From an uncultured Acidobacteriota bacterium (GTDB taxonomy: Bacteria; Acidobacteriota; Terriglobia; Terriglobales; Acidobacteriaceae), in assembly GCA_903851035.1 (NCBI GenBank), contig CAINND010000077.1, forward strand, positions 1 through 41,346: a DNA stretch of 41,346 nucleotides, written 5' to 3'. A model generated the notes under the pieces. It had not been told where the DNA came from, did not search any database, and was given only the letters and a program-made list of their open reading frames with translations. Positions 8,647 to 17,711 of this stretch are shown here, piece after piece (within the stretch, counting starts at the first letter, position 1; each line of letters begins with the position of its first letter). The position numbers and the translations under genes are program-made.

Positions 8647-9238
8647 GACGCTGCCACTCAGGCTGTTGGTTGTGGAGGATCAGCCGGATTTGCGCCAGTT
8701 GTGCGCGCGGCTGGCGGCTCGGCTGGGCCTGGAGTGCGTGGAAGCGGACACGGCGGAAAAAGCCCTGGCCATGGCTGAGCGAGAGGTGCCGGACATCATT
8801 CTGGCTGACCTGGTGCTGGGGCGCATGTCTGGCCTGGAGCTGCTGGCCACGGTGAAGCAGCGCTGGCCGCAGGTGGATATGGCGCTGATGAGCGGCCACG
8901 GCAACATCGAGCTGGCGGTGGAGGGGATGCGGCTGGGAGCCTATGATTTTGCCGTCAAGCCCGTTGAATTGGACAGGCTGATGCTGCTGCTGGAGAGCAT
9001 GGCGCACAATGTGCGCCGCCGCCGCGCTGCCTATCGTGAGCAGATGGAGGCGGCCAGCCGTGGCAGCTGGCCGGCGGAGTGCACGGATCTGGAAGAGCTG
9101 GAACGGCTAACGGTGCAGCGCGTTTTTGAACAGGTAAAGGGAGACAAGGTGGAGGCGCAACGCCGCCTGGGCATCTCCCGCGCCACACTCTACCGCAAGA
9201 TCAAGCGTTACGGCATCCGCACGGTCTTTGAAGCCTGA
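8639..9238 (+). CDS. Response regulator with receiver and Fis-type HTH, no AAA+ domain
   Basis: The protein has 199 residues. The receiver (6-125) has Glu13-Asp14, phospho-acceptor Asp57 in ILADLVLG, the switch Ser in LMSGHG and the Lys in AVKPV. After a basic linker a Fis-family helix-turn-helix (about 150-192) ends in RLGISRATLYRKIKRYGI, the typical NtrC/RegA C-terminal pattern. The central sigma-54-activating AAA+ domain is missing, giving the layout of RegA/ActR/PrrA regulators. It therefore probably binds DNA and works with sigma-70-type polymerase. It overlaps the preceding receiver gene by 8 bases. Lying between two chemosensory operons, it may control one or both; that is inference. 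Confidence 0.88.
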   Translation: MSETLPLRLLVVEDQPDLRQLCARLAARLGLECVEADTAEKALAMAEREVPDIILADLVLGRMSGLELLATVKQRWPQVDMALMSGHGNIELAVEGMRLGAYDFAVKPVELDRLMLLLESMAHNVRRRRAAYREQMEAASRGSWPAECTDLEELERLTVQRVFEQVKGDKVEAQRRLGISRATLYRKIKRYGIRTVFEA

Positions 9239-9690
9239 AGACCCTTCCTGCGGCGGCTTCGACGGACCCTGTCGGCGATGGTACTCTTGTGCAGGTTCCG
9301 GCTTTCCAGCATGGCAATTTCGGCGGTAAGAGTTCAAAATGAAAGGTGTCTACTTTCAGTTACTTCCGTAGCTGGTGAAGGGCTGGTAAGTTGCATGCTG
9401 GCCGGATTTTCCGGCTGGACGGTGCTGTACCGGGCGCTTGCGGTGTGTCTGCCGGAAGAGGGCGGCTGCTAAGCCTGCGCCTGACAGGGTCGCGGAAGTT
9501 GCTTCCGTGGCCGGCGGAAGCCGGCGGACCGGGCAGGCTGCGAAGAGCGCGCAAGGTGTGTGCGCTGAGGGCAGCGGCCGCGGTGGCGCTGGCAATCGCC
9601 GTTGCAGCAGATTTTTCGCCGCCGGCGGTAATGGCGCGGCGCGTGGCCCTGAGTCGGGTGGCGCGCAGGGTTCAACAGGCGAGGTGCATT
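9239..9690. other. 452-base gap upstream of the second chemosensory operon
   Basis: No convincing gene is seen. A long open frame continues upstream from the cheY at 9691, but its translation is Arg/Ala-rich, lacks any domain pattern and has no SD at its ATGs. The stretch contains short GC-rich dyads such as GCCGG-ATTTT-CCGGC at 9401-9415 and a repeated GCCGGCGGA near 9510-9530. The operon promoter is presumably here, but I cannot place it. Confidence 0.5.
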
Positions 9691-10056
9691 GTGTTGAAGA
9701 AAGTTCTGATTGTGGATGACTCTCCGGCGGAGAGCGTGCTGATGCAGTCGTTTCTGCAGGGAGCAGGTTATTCGGCCGTGGCCCTGAGCGACCCGACGCA
9801 GATTGAGCAGACGCTCTCCGTCGAGCTGCCGCAGCTCATCCTTCTGGACGTGGTGATGCCCGGGCGCAACGGCTTCCAGGCCTGCCGCGAGCTGAAGAAC
9901 AACGACCAGTTCAAGGCCATCCCCATTGTGCTGGTGACCAGCAAGAACGGCGAGAGCGACAAGTTCTGGGGTATGCAGCAGGGCGCCGACGGATACGTCA
10001 TCAAGCCCTTTACCGGTCCGCAACTGATCGGCGAAGTGCAGAGGCTGATTGGATAA
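9691..10056 (+). CDS. CheY/PilG-like response regulator, first gene of Pil-Chp-like operon
   Basis: This single receiver of 121 residues shows VDDS (8-11), phospho-acceptor Asp53 in ILLDVVMPG, the switch Thr in LVTSKNG and the Lys in VIKPF. It begins GTG-TTG; GAGG lies 6 bases before the GTG, so I start there. Frames extending further upstream look non-coding. Of known relatives, PilG of the Pseudomonas type IV pilus system has the same receiver form (KxxPIVLVTSK, FWGMxxGA) and the same place at the head of the operon. The cognate kinase should be the CheA at 13095. The next gene starts 4 bases after the stop. Confidence 0.88.
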   Translation: MLKKVLIVDDSPAESVLMQSFLQGAGYSAVALSDPTQIEQTLSVELPQLILLDVVMPGRNGFQACRELKNNDQFKAIPIVLVTSKNGESDKFWGMQQGADGYVIKPFTGPQLIGEVQRLIG

Positions 10057-10060
10057 CACA

Positions 10061-10597
10061 ATGCCGGAGCAGCCGCACAAACCGCAGGATCCGTTGCCTT
10101 ACCCGGTGGAAGACGACTTCCCGGAAGGCGATGAGAGCCTTGCGCCGGAAGCGGCGCTGCCGGAGCAGCAGTACTGCATCTTCCGCGCCGGGCGCGAGCG
10201 CTTTTGCTTGCAGGTGTTGGAGGTGGACGAGGTGTTGGAGTGGCCGCGGCTGACGCGGTTGCCGCTGGGACCGCCCTTCCTGATGGGCGTGTTTAACCTG
10301 CGGGGCACGATTGTGCCCGTGGTGGATATTGCGTTTACCGAGGTGCGGCGCGCTGATTTACCTCCGCGCCAGGTTGTTGTGGCCTGTTTGCGCGGCAAGA
10401 ACGGCGAGCCCGATGTGCGCGTTGGGTTGGCGGTGGACGAAGTGCTGGGCACGTACAGCACCAGCGAACCGCTGCTGCGCGACGAGGCGCCGCGCGAGGT
10501 TCCGCACTGTGCCGGCATGCTGCGCCATGGCGACCGCCTGGCGCTGGCGCTGGATTTGCGCCGCGTGCTGGAAACTTTCCCGGTGGGCGCGATATAG
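10061..10597 (+). CDS. cheW: CheW-like coupling protein (PilI position)
   Basis: The protein has 178 residues. A 40-residue acidic, proline-rich N-terminal tail precedes a CheW domain: the first strand YCIFRAGRERFCLQVLEVDEV, then LPLGPPFLMGVFNLRGTIVPVVD (in part), and a second half with VGLAVDEVLG. It links receptor to kinase. The ATG at 10061 lies 4 bases after the previous stop; a TTG at 10049 in the same frame is an alternative. The acidic tail is unlike the che-operon CheW and might set specificity for the second array. It sits directly before the MCP, as pilI does before pilJ. Confidence 0.88.
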   Translation: MPEQPHKPQDPLPYPVEDDFPEGDESLAPEAALPEQQYCIFRAGRERFCLQVLEVDEVLEWPRLTRLPLGPPFLMGVFNLRGTIVPVVDIAFTEVRRADLPPRQVVVACLRGKNGEPDVRVGLAVDEVLGTYSTSEPLLRDEAPREVPHCAGMLRHGDRLALALDLRRVLETFPVGAI

Positions 10598-10611
10598 CGC
10601 CTGGCGGATTT

Positions 10612-10638
10612 GGCCGGTGGAGGTTTTTGCCTCCGGCC
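10612..10638 (+). promoter_or_regulatory. Hairpin in the cheW-MCP intergenic region
   Basis: GGAGG-TTTTTG-CCTCC forms a 5-bp stem, and flanking GGCC on both sides extends it around a 3-base bulge. It lies about 80 bases before the MCP start. No T-run follows, so it is not an intrinsic terminator. It could be an mRNA processing or stability element that sets the level of the receptor relative to cheW. Confidence 0.35.
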
Positions 10639-10720
10639 CTGTGGTAGTGGCGGGCGATGGCTGCCCGAGCAAGAGGCGCGACGGGGGCGCTGCTGACCCG
10701 GTCGTTGTCCTGGAGGTTTT

Positions 10721-12154
10721 ATGAAAGGTCGACTGAATTCGACAATTATCGGGCTGGTTACGATCAACGGCCTGATCCTCGCCCTGGTGCTGGTGCTGGC
10801 CTACATGGCCGGCTCGAAGAGCGCCGGCAAGCCGCTGACGGCCATCGGAGAGATGTCTTCCGACGTGCTGCTGATGCTGCTGGGCGCGGTGGGACTGCTG
10901 ATCGTGGGCTCGATTTTCGTGCTCTTCCGCCTTTCCAACAAGGTGAGCGAGCCGGTGAAGTCGCTGGTGCACTACGCCGAGCAACTGGGCGCGGGCGACT
11001 ATCGCGCGCGGCTGGAAGAGGGCACGAACGATGACTTCGGCTACATCGCGGTGCAGCTCAACCAGGCGACGGAGAAGGCGGCCAAGGCCCTGCTGGACGA
11101 CGAGCAGCAGCGCGGCCTGCAGCGTTCGATCACCGAGTTTTTGACCATCGTCAGCCAGATTGCCCGCGGCGATTTAACGCTGCGCGGCAACGTGACCAGC
11201 GATGCGCTGGGCAACGTGGTGGACTCGGTCAACTACATGCTGGACAACTTTACCCAGGTGCTGCGCCGCGTGCGCGACGCCGCCAACGACGTGAGCGGCA
11301 GCGCCAATGAGACGCTGACTGCCGCCGAGGCCATGGCCGTGGGCGCCACCCAGCAGGATCACGAGATCACCAACACCAGTTCGGCCGTGGAAGAGCTGAC
11401 GGTGAGCATGAAGCAGGTGAGCAACAACGCCGAGGCCAGCGCCGAAGCGGCTCGCCGCGCGCTGGACGCCGCCGAGCAGGGCAACCGCAGCGTGCGCGAC
11501 ACGCTGGAAGGCATGCAGCGCATCCGCAGCAGCGTGCAGGCCACGGCGAAGAAGATCAAGTCGCTGGGCGACCGGTCGCTGGAAATCAGCGAGATCATCA
11601 ACGTCATCAACGACATTACCGAGCAGACAAACCTGCTGGCACTGAACGCCGCCATCGAAGCGGCCAGGGCCGGTGAGGCGGGACGCGGATTCGCCGTGGT
11701 CGCCGACGAAGTGCGCAAGCTGGCAGAGCACTCACGCACGGCCACCAAGGACATCGCAGCACTCATCAAGGCCATTCAGGCGGAGACGAACGAGGCCGTG
11801 GTGGTGATGGAAGACGGCACGCGCGAGGTGGAAGTGGGCGCCAAGCTGGCCGATCAGGCGGGCAAGGCTTTGGAGGCCATCAGCGCCGTGGTGCGGCAGA
11901 GTGCTGAGCTGGTGCAGGAGATTTCACTGGCCAGCAAGCAGCAGGTGCGCGGCACGGAAGGCGTGGCCAACGCGATGCAGATTATCAGCGGCATCACGCG
12001 GCAGACCTCGCAGGGCGCGCGGCAGACGGCACACAGCATGGAGCGCATGGTGAAGATGAGCGAACAGCTCAACGAAGCGCTCAGCGGCTTCCGCGTACAG
12101 GCCGGAGCACCGCAGGGCAAGCGGGATCAGGCAGCACCGGCAGGGCGCGGATAG
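10721..12154 (+). CDS. PilJ-position chemoreceptor lacking a periplasmic sensor domain
   Basis: The 477-residue receptor has TM1 at about 8-30 and TM2 at about 49-69, with only about 18 residues between them. There is therefore no room for a ligand-binding domain, unlike PilJ. HAMP-type segments (about 70-122 and 140-195, the second with [10 protein letters not shown]) precede a standard signalling hairpin. Its tip, [19 protein letters not shown], is near residue 302. The C-terminus has no CheR-binding pentapeptide. GGAGG 4 bases upstream fixes the start. It lies between cheW and cheR, as pilJ does. Sensing may be through the membrane, through partner proteins or through the cytoplasmic helices. 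Confidence 0.92.
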   Translation: MKGRLNSTIIGLVTINGLILALVLVLAYMAGSKSAGKPLTAIGEMSSDVLLMLLGAVGLLIVGSIFVLFRLSNKVSEPVKSLVHYAEQLGAGDYRARLEEGTNDDFGYIAVQLNQATEKAAKALLDDEQQRGLQRSITEFLTIVSQIARGDLTLRGNVTSDALGNVVDSVNYMLDNFTQVLRRVRDAANDVSGSANETLTAAEAMAVGATQQDHEITNTSSAVEELTVSMKQVSNNAEASAEAARRALDAAEQGNRSVRDTLEGMQRIRSSVQATAKKIKSLGDRSLEISEIINVINDITEQTNLLALNAAIEAARAGEAGRGFAVVADEVRKLAEHSRTATKDIAALIKAIQAETNEAVVVMEDGTREVEVGAKLADQAGKALEAISAVVRQSAELVQEISLASKQQVRGTEGVANAMQIISGITRQTSQGARQTAHSMERMVKMSEQLNEALSGFRVQAGAPQGKRDQAAPAGRG

Positions 12155-12219
12155 CGAAGCAGCGCGCGGCTTAAAGCGGCGCGTGGTTTAGGCGAGGGCG
12201 GTAAAAAGAGCAGGCTGGA

Positions 12220-13098
12220 ATGACGGAAGCGCAGACCAATCCGGTGCTGACCGACCACGAGGTGCGTGAGCTGCGGACGCTGATCGAGCAGCGCAGCGGC
12301 ATCGTCTTTGATGAGTCGCGGGAGCGCTTTTTGACCTCGCGCGTGGTGGAGCACATGCAGCGCAAGAGCCTGCGCCATGGCATGGAACTGCTGCGCATGG
12401 TGCGCCACTCCAATCTTGAATATGACACGATGCTGGAGCGCCTGCTGACACAGGAGACGCGCTTCCTGCGCTATCCCGGACTGTTTACGGCCTTTGAACA
12501 GAACGTGCTGCCCGAGCTGAGTGACCGCAAATTCTGGGAGCGCGAGCAGAGTTTCCGCTTTTGGAGCGCGGGCTGCGCCAGCGGGGAAGAGCCCTACTCG
12601 ATTGCGCTGAGCTATTGCGAATCCTTCTTCGGCCGTACTCGTCCGGCTTGCCAGATCATGGCAACTGACATCAGCCGCGAGGCGCTGGAACGGGCTGACC
12701 GCGGGGTGTATGCGCGGCGCGCACTGGAGCATCTCTCCCCGGTGCAGATGGAGCGCTACTTTACCGAGGAGAAAGAGCACTACAAGGTGCGACCCGTGCT
12801 GCGGGAGATGGTGCAATTTGCGCCCATGAACCTGGCGCAGCCCGTGTACCTGGGGCACTTTGACTGCATCTTCTGCATGAACGTGCTGATCTACTTCGGC
12901 GAAGAGCTGCGCTCGCGTTTGATTCAACGCTTTTACGAGTATCTTGTGCCGGGCGGATATCTTTTCCTCGGTCACGCCGAAAGCGTCGCCAACGTTCCGG
13001 TGCGCTTCCATCAGACGATTTTGAACGGCAGCCGGTTGCTGCAAAAGCCCGCCGCCGAAGCCGCCACGCAGGCTCGCGCCGTGGGAGGTGCCCTGTGA
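12220..13098 (+). CDS. cheR: CheR methyltransferase (PilK position)
   Basis: This receptor methyltransferase of 292 residues has the helical N-domain ending LLTQETRFLRY, where the usual NETxFFR is changed to QETRFLR. The SAM motif FWSAGCASGEEPYS lies near 108-121, with the cofactor acid in MATDIS, then FDCIFCMNVLIYFG and GYLFLGHAES. It has no TPR domain. The QETRFLR variant is a mild oddity also consistent with PilK-like enzymes, which diverge from CheR. The gene overlaps the following cheA start (GTGA), so kinase and methyltransferase are translated together. Its substrate is probably the adjacent PilJ-position receptor. Confidence 0.93.
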   Translation: MTEAQTNPVLTDHEVRELRTLIEQRSGIVFDESRERFLTSRVVEHMQRKSLRHGMELLRMVRHSNLEYDTMLERLLTQETRFLRYPGLFTAFEQNVLPELSDRKFWEREQSFRFWSAGCASGEEPYSIALSYCESFFGRTRPACQIMATDISREALERADRGVYARRALEHLSPVQMERYFTEEKEHYKVRPVLREMVQFAPMNLAQPVYLGHFDCIFCMNVLIYFGEELRSRLIQRFYEYLVPGGYLFLGHAESVANVPVRFHQTILNGSRLLQKPAAEAATQARAVGGAL

Positions 13099-16000
13099 AC
13101 GGCCCCAGCCCTGAGATGGTCGAGCTCTTCCTTCAGGAGGCCAGCGAGCACCTGCAGTTCCTGCGCGAGTACTCAGGCATTTTGCAGGATCCGTATCCGC
13201 TCTACGAGGACATTGAGCGCTTGTACATCTCCGCGCATGGCGTGGCCGGAACGGGTGGCACTTACGGTTACCTGCTCTTCCACGAAGTGGCGGGCAAGGT
13301 TGCACACATCTTTCAGTACGCAATGAATGCCACCATCAGCCCGGAGGCGACAGCCCCGCTGGTGGAGTTCATCTACGAGGCAATTGCGGTGCTGGAGAGC
13401 GACCTGCTGATGGTAAGCGCCAAGGGCACCGAGGCCGCTGATGAGATCGCCGCCTTCAAGCAGCGCTATCCCTTCGCCTTTCCGCCACCGGCCGCGGCGG
13501 ATGAAGAAGACGTGTTTGCCAATTTGCAGCTCTCGCCGGAGGCACAGCCGCAGTATCGCGCCACGGCGCCTGCTCCGGCCGCTCCGACTACGGCTGCACT
13601 AGTGGCACCCGTGGCAGCGCCGCAAGCCGGCGTAACGGCCACGCCCGTTGCCAAAGCCGCTGAGCCCGCTGTTCCGGCACCGCCTGCAAAGATAGAAGAT
13701 CCGCTGGCTGCCGCTGAACCACTGACCGAATCGGTGGCCGATGTGCTGGCCGAGCCTTTAGCGGAGCCGCTTTCCACCAGTGAGCCGCTGGCGGCGGCCA
13801 TGCCTGTCACCACGGCACTCCCAAGCGCCGTGCCTGCAACAAAGGCAGCGGAAGTAGCGCCCGCGCTGGAGGCGGTGCCCGAACTGGAAGCCGATGAGAC
13901 TTTGCCCGCCGAGGTGCTGGAGTTCTTTGTGCCCGAGGTGGAAGAGCATCTGCAGACGGTGACCGACTGCCTGCTGAAGCTGGAGACCCATCCCACGGAA
14001 GAGGACATTCATCGCCTCTTTCGCGCCATGCACACCATCAAGGGTTCGGCGGCGCAGGTGGGCGCACAGCGTATTGCCACCATCGCGCACAGCGCAGAGG
14101 ACCTGGTGGGACGTTTGCGCGACGGCCAGTTGCATCCCAGCCCGACGGTGATCGACCTTTGCCTGGAGACGGTGGATGTACTGAAAAAGACGATCTACCA
14201 CCAGTGGGAGAGCGAGACAGAGTTCCAGCAATCGGCTCGGCTGCTGATTGCGCGTTTGCGCAAGGCTGGTAGCGAGGCGTTGCAAGAGCCTGTGGAAGCA
14301 GCGACGAAAGTCGCGGCGCCTGTAGCGACAGATGTGTCCGCAGAGAAGACTGCAACGGCTGCGCCCGTAGTTGCGGCTGCTGGAGAGCCGTTGCGCTCTG
14401 TGCAGGAGCAGAAAGTGCCTGCGGCAGTAGCGACTGCCGGGCAGCCTGCCACGGCGGAAGAGAAGACGCTGGCCGAGGCCACGGCCGAGAGCCAGTCCGA
14501 GACCGCCGACGTGATAAGCGACGCGGCCGCGATTTCTCGTACACCGGTGGGCATGGCGCAATCCAAGAGCGTGCGCATTGCCCTGGAGCGGCTGGACCGC
14601 ATGATGAACGCGGTGGGCGAGTTGGTAATCAACCGCACGCGCATGCTGGGCCGTTTGGCCGAACTGGAAAAGCTGGCCGAGGTGCTGAACTTCTCCAAGG
14701 GACGCATGAGCGACAAGGTCGCCGAGTTCCAGGATAAGTACGAGTTCAGCCGCATCGGCAACACACCGCTGCTGCCTTCCACGCAGTGGCCGGTGCCGAT
14801 GCAGGACAACAGCGCCTTCAGTGGATTGAGTTTCAATGGCGGCGGGGCACCGCCTCCGTTTGGCGCGCCGCTGAGCAGTTATGCCGGGTACGGCGCGGCG
14901 GGCATGGGTTCGAGCTTCGCCTCGGAGTTCACCGAGCTGGAGATGGACCGCTATGACGACTTCGGCATCCTCTCGCGCTCGCTGACTGAAATCTCGGCCG
15001 ACATCAGCGAAGTGCTGTCGCAGTTGGACGGCTTTGTGCGCCGCGTGGATGGCGACATTGACGAATTCACCAAGCTGGCACACCGCCTGCAGGATGAGAT
15101 CACGCAGGCGCGCATGGTGCCCATCGGCAACCTGTACACGCGCATCGCGCGTACGGTGCGCGACTCGGCCAAGGCCAGCAACAAGCAGGTGGAACTCTCA
15201 CTGGCCGGAGCCGAGACCGAGCTCGACAACAACATCATTCAGCAACTGGCGGACCCGCTGCTGCACCTGGTGCGCAACGCCGTGGCTCACGGCATCGAGC
15301 GGGCCGACGAGCGCTACGAGGTAGGCAAACCCGACCAGGGCAACATCAGCGTGCGCGCCTATCACAAAGGCAACCACATTTATGTGGAGGTGGAGGACGA
15401 CGGACGCGGCGTGGACTTTGAGCGGGTGAAGGCCACGGCGGTGGAGAACGGACTGGTGGCGGTTGATCAGGCGAACCTGATGAATCGCCGCGAACTGGTG
15501 GATTTGCTCTTCCGCCCAGGCTTCAGCACGGCGCCGCGACGCACGGAGCTGGCGGGCCGTGGCGTGGGGCTGGACGTGGTGCGCTCGAACATCAACAGCC
15601 TGAATGGCGAGATTGAAGTGGAGACCGAGAAGGGAATCGGCACGCGCTTTACGCTGAAGGTGCCGCTGACGCTGATCATCTCGCAGGCATTGTTTGTGCA
15701 GTGCGGCGAGCAGCTCTTTGCCTTCCCGCTGGGCTTTGTCGAGGAAATTCGCCGCGTGCGGCCAAGCGAGATCGAAGACGTAGGTGGCAAGCTCATCACC
15801 CGCGTGCGCGACGTGCTGACCGAAGTGGTGCGCTTTGACGAGGCCCTGCAACTGCCCAAGCTCGAGCCGCAGAACGGTTATCTGCGACTGGTGCTGGTGA
15901 ACGTGGGCGGGCGCCAGGTGGGCGTGGTGGTGGAAGAGGTTCTGCGCAAGGATGAAATCGTCATCAAGAACCTGGGCGAGTACCTGCGCAGCGTCAAGCT

Positions 16001-16592
16001 ATTTCCGGGTGCAACGATTGCGCCTGATGGCAGCCTGATTCTGCTGGTGGATTTGAACCGCCTTATCATGGGCGAAAGCATTGAGCGGCGTCCGCTGGCG
16101 ACGGCCCTGGCCGCGGCGCGCATCTTCCAGCCGGGCGCGGCGGCGGTGGCTCACGGTGCGATTCCCGAAGCCGCGGTGGACGTTGTGGAGCGCGAGAAGC
16201 TGGTGGTGCTGGCCGACGACTCGATCAGCGTGCGCAAGTTTGTGGGCCGCATGCTGGAGAAGGCCGGCTATCGAGTCAAGCTTGCCAGCGACGGATTGGA
16301 AGCGCTGGAGATTGCCACCAGCAATCCGGTGGACCTGGTCATCACGGATTTGGAGATGCCGCGCACCAACGGCTACGAGTTGATGCTGCACCTGCGGCAG
16401 ACGCCGAGCACGAGCAAGGTTCCGGTGATGGTGGTGACGTCACGCGCCGGGGCCAAGCATCGCGAACGTGCGCTGAAGGAAGGCGCGGCAGCCTTCCTGG
16501 TGAAGCCCGTGCAGGAAGAGACATTCATTGCGCAGGTAGTGGAGCTGATCGGTACCAGCGGACAGTCCACTCCGGCGCCAACGGTTCAATGA
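13095..16592 (+). CDS. cheA: Hybrid CheA (ChpA-like): two HPt-like domains, kinase core, CheW domain and receiver
   Basis: The protein has 1165 residues. An N-terminal HPt-like domain has His48 in the aberrant motif SAHGVAGTGG. An Ala/Pro-rich linker spans about 150-265. A canonical HPt carries His313 in AMHTIKGSAAQ, and a second Ala-rich linker follows. The dimerisation helices start at about 495 and are interrupted at about 545-625 by a Gly/Pro/Ser-rich insertion. The ATPase domain has LVRNAVAHGIE (about 724), DDGRGVD (about 767) and GRGVGLD (about 821). A CheW-like domain (865-1000) and a receiver (1035-1155, phospho-acceptor Asp1085 in ITDLEMP) follow. GGGAGG 6 bases before the GTG fixes the start. 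Multiple HPt modules plus a C-terminal receiver are the ChpA plan, though ChpA has more HPts. Confidence 0.93.
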   Translation: MNGPSPEMVELFLQEASEHLQFLREYSGILQDPYPLYEDIERLYISAHGVAGTGGTYGYLLFHEVAGKVAHIFQYAMNATISPEATAPLVEFIYEAIAVLESDLLMVSAKGTEAADEIAAFKQRYPFAFPPPAAADEEDVFANLQLSPEAQPQYRATAPAPAAPTTAALVAPVAAPQAGVTATPVAKAAEPAVPAPPAKIEDPLAAAEPLTESVADVLAEPLAEPLSTSEPLAAAMPVTTALPSAVPATKAAEVAPALEAVPELEADETLPAEVLEFFVPEVEEHLQTVTDCLLKLETHPTEEDIHRLFRAMHTIKGSAAQVGAQRIATIAHSAEDLVGRLRDGQLHPSPTVIDLCLETVDVLKKTIYHQWESETEFQQSARLLIARLRKAGSEALQEPVEAATKVAAPVATDVSAEKTATAAPVVAAAGEPLRSVQEQKVPAAVATAGQPATAEEKTLAEATAESQSETADVISDAAAISRTPVGMAQSKSVRIALERLDRMMNAVGELVINRTRMLGRLAELEKLAEVLNFSKGRMSDKVAEFQDKYEFSRIGNTPLLPSTQWPVPMQDNSAFSGLSFNGGGAPPPFGAPLSSYAGYGAAGMGSSFASEFTELEMDRYDDFGILSRSLTEISADISEVLSQLDGFVRRVDGDIDEFTKLAHRLQDEITQARMVPIGNLYTRIARTVRDSAKASNKQVELSLAGAETELDNNIIQQLADPLLHLVRNAVAHGIERADERYEVGKPDQGNISVRAYHKGNHIYVEVEDDGRGVDFERVKATAVENGLVAVDQANLMNRRELVDLLFRPGFSTAPRRTELAGRGVGLDVVRSNINSLNGEIEVETEKGIGTRFTLKVPLTLIISQALFVQCGEQLFAFPLGFVEEIRRVRPSEIEDVGGKLITRVRDVLTEVVRFDEALQLPKLEPQNGYLRLVLVNVGGRQVGVVVEEVLRKDEIVIKNLGEYLRSVKLFPGATIAPDGSLILLVDLNRLIMGESIERRPLATALAAARIFQPGAAAVAHGAIPEAAVDVVEREKLVVLADDSISVRKFVGRMLEKAGYRVKLASDGLEALEIATSNPVDLVITDLEMPRTNGYELMLHLRQTPSTSKVPVMVVTSRAGAKHRERALKEGAAAFLVKPVQEETFIAQVVELIGTSGQSTPAPTVQ

Positions 16593-16602
16593 GAGACGGA
16601 CA

Positions 16603-17703
16603 ATGACGAATGGTGAAAAAATCCGCGTGCTGGTTGCCGATGACTCGGCATTCATGCGCAAGGTGCTGGTCAGCATCCTGGACACGGATGGCAGCTTCGA
16701 GGTTGTAGGTGAAGCGCGCGACGGCCGCGAGACGGTGGAGAAGGCCGCCAAGCTGAAGCCGCAGGTCATCACCATGGACATCCTGATGCCGCACATGGAC
16801 GGGCTACAGGCGACCGAGGTGATTATGGCCACCGAGCCGCGGCCGATCCTGATTGTAAGCGCGGAGTCGCGCGAGGGAGCCGACGCCACGCTCAAGGCCC
16901 TGGAACTGGGCGCGATTGACTTCATCGCCAAGCCCTCGAGCGGCGTGGACCTGGATATGTCCAGCGTGCGCGAGGAACTGGTACGCAAGCTGCGCACGGC
17001 CAGCAAGGTGCGGGTAGTGCGCAACATCTTGCGCCCGGTATCGCCCAAAGTGGCGCGGGTTACGCCCTCGCCCATGGATTTTGCCGCCGCACCGTCGGTG
17101 AATGGTTCGCGGCTGCCGGTTGTGGTGCTGGCAGCCAGCACCGGTGGGCCGGCCACGCTGATGAAGCTGATCCCGGACTTTCCGCCGAACTTTCCGGCGG
17201 CCATCCTGATTGTGCAGCATATGCCGGGCAGCTTTACGGCGCAGTTCGCCGAGCAGCTCAAGGCCGTCTCACAGAACCCGGTGAAGCACGCGGAGCATGG
17301 CGACGTGCTGCTGGGCGGACACGTCTACGTCTGTCCTGGAGATCAACACCTGCGGGTGGCGCCACCGGGCAGAATCGCACTCGACCCTGGGCCGCGCATT
17401 GGCGGCTATCGCCCGTGCATTGACGTGACTTTGGAGTCGGTGGCCGGGCTGGTGGGCGCGAACACGGTTTCGGTCATCCTGACCGGCATGGGCAACGACG
17501 GCGCGCGCGGCGTAATGGCCGTACAGGAAAATGGTGGCCATGTGCTGGCGCAGGATGAGGCGACGAGCGTCATCTTCGGCATGCCGTCGGAGGCCATCAA
17601 GACCGGGGCGGTGGCGCAAGTGCTTCCGCTGGAACAGATTGCAGCCGTCATCACACGTTTGGTGGGCGGCCAGAAGGGGGCGGTGCGCGCGGCCTTAAGG
17701 TAG
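16603..17703 (+). CDS. cheB: CheB methylesterase (ChpB position)
   Basis: This 366-residue CheB has a receiver with Asp13-Asp14 and phospho-acceptor Asp59 in TMDILMP, followed by the Lys in IAKP. After a linker of about 35 residues the esterase domain shows Ser in AASTGGP, His in IVQHMP and Asp in GMGNDGA. All three triad motifs and the receiver are intact. It starts 10 bases after the hybrid cheA stop. As ChpB it would demethylate the operon's receptor, giving the array adaptation. It is clearly a paralogue of the CheB at 883-1992, not a copy: the two differ throughout the linker and the receiver. Confidence 0.95.
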   Translation: MTNGEKIRVLVADDSAFMRKVLVSILDTDGSFEVVGEARDGRETVEKAAKLKPQVITMDILMPHMDGLQATEVIMATEPRPILIVSAESREGADATLKALELGAIDFIAKPSSGVDLDMSSVREELVRKLRTASKVRVVRNILRPVSPKVARVTPSPMDFAAAPSVNGSRLPVVVLAASTGGPATLMKLIPDFPPNFPAAILIVQHMPGSFTAQFAEQLKAVSQNPVKHAEHGDVLLGGHVYVCPGDQHLRVAPPGRIALDPGPRIGGYRPCIDVTLESVAGLVGANTVSVILTGMGNDGARGVMAVQENGGHVLAQDEATSVIFGMPSEAIKTGAVAQVLPLEQIAAVITRLVGGQKGAVRAALR

Positions 17704-17711
17704 GGCGGTGC

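Noticed and set aside
9391-9690. Upstream extension of the PilG-like receiver by 100 residues
   Set aside because: The translation is Arg/Ala-rich without a domain pattern, its ATGs lack SD sites, and the GTG at 9691 has GAGG at proper spacing and starts exactly where receivers start.
10598-10720. Possible c-di-GMP-I riboswitch before the second MCP
   Set aside because: GCCTCCGGCC and GGTAGTGGCGGGCGATGG look like pieces of the 3' half, but the 5' half and the conserved loop are not present, and the GC-rich dyad explains the likeness.
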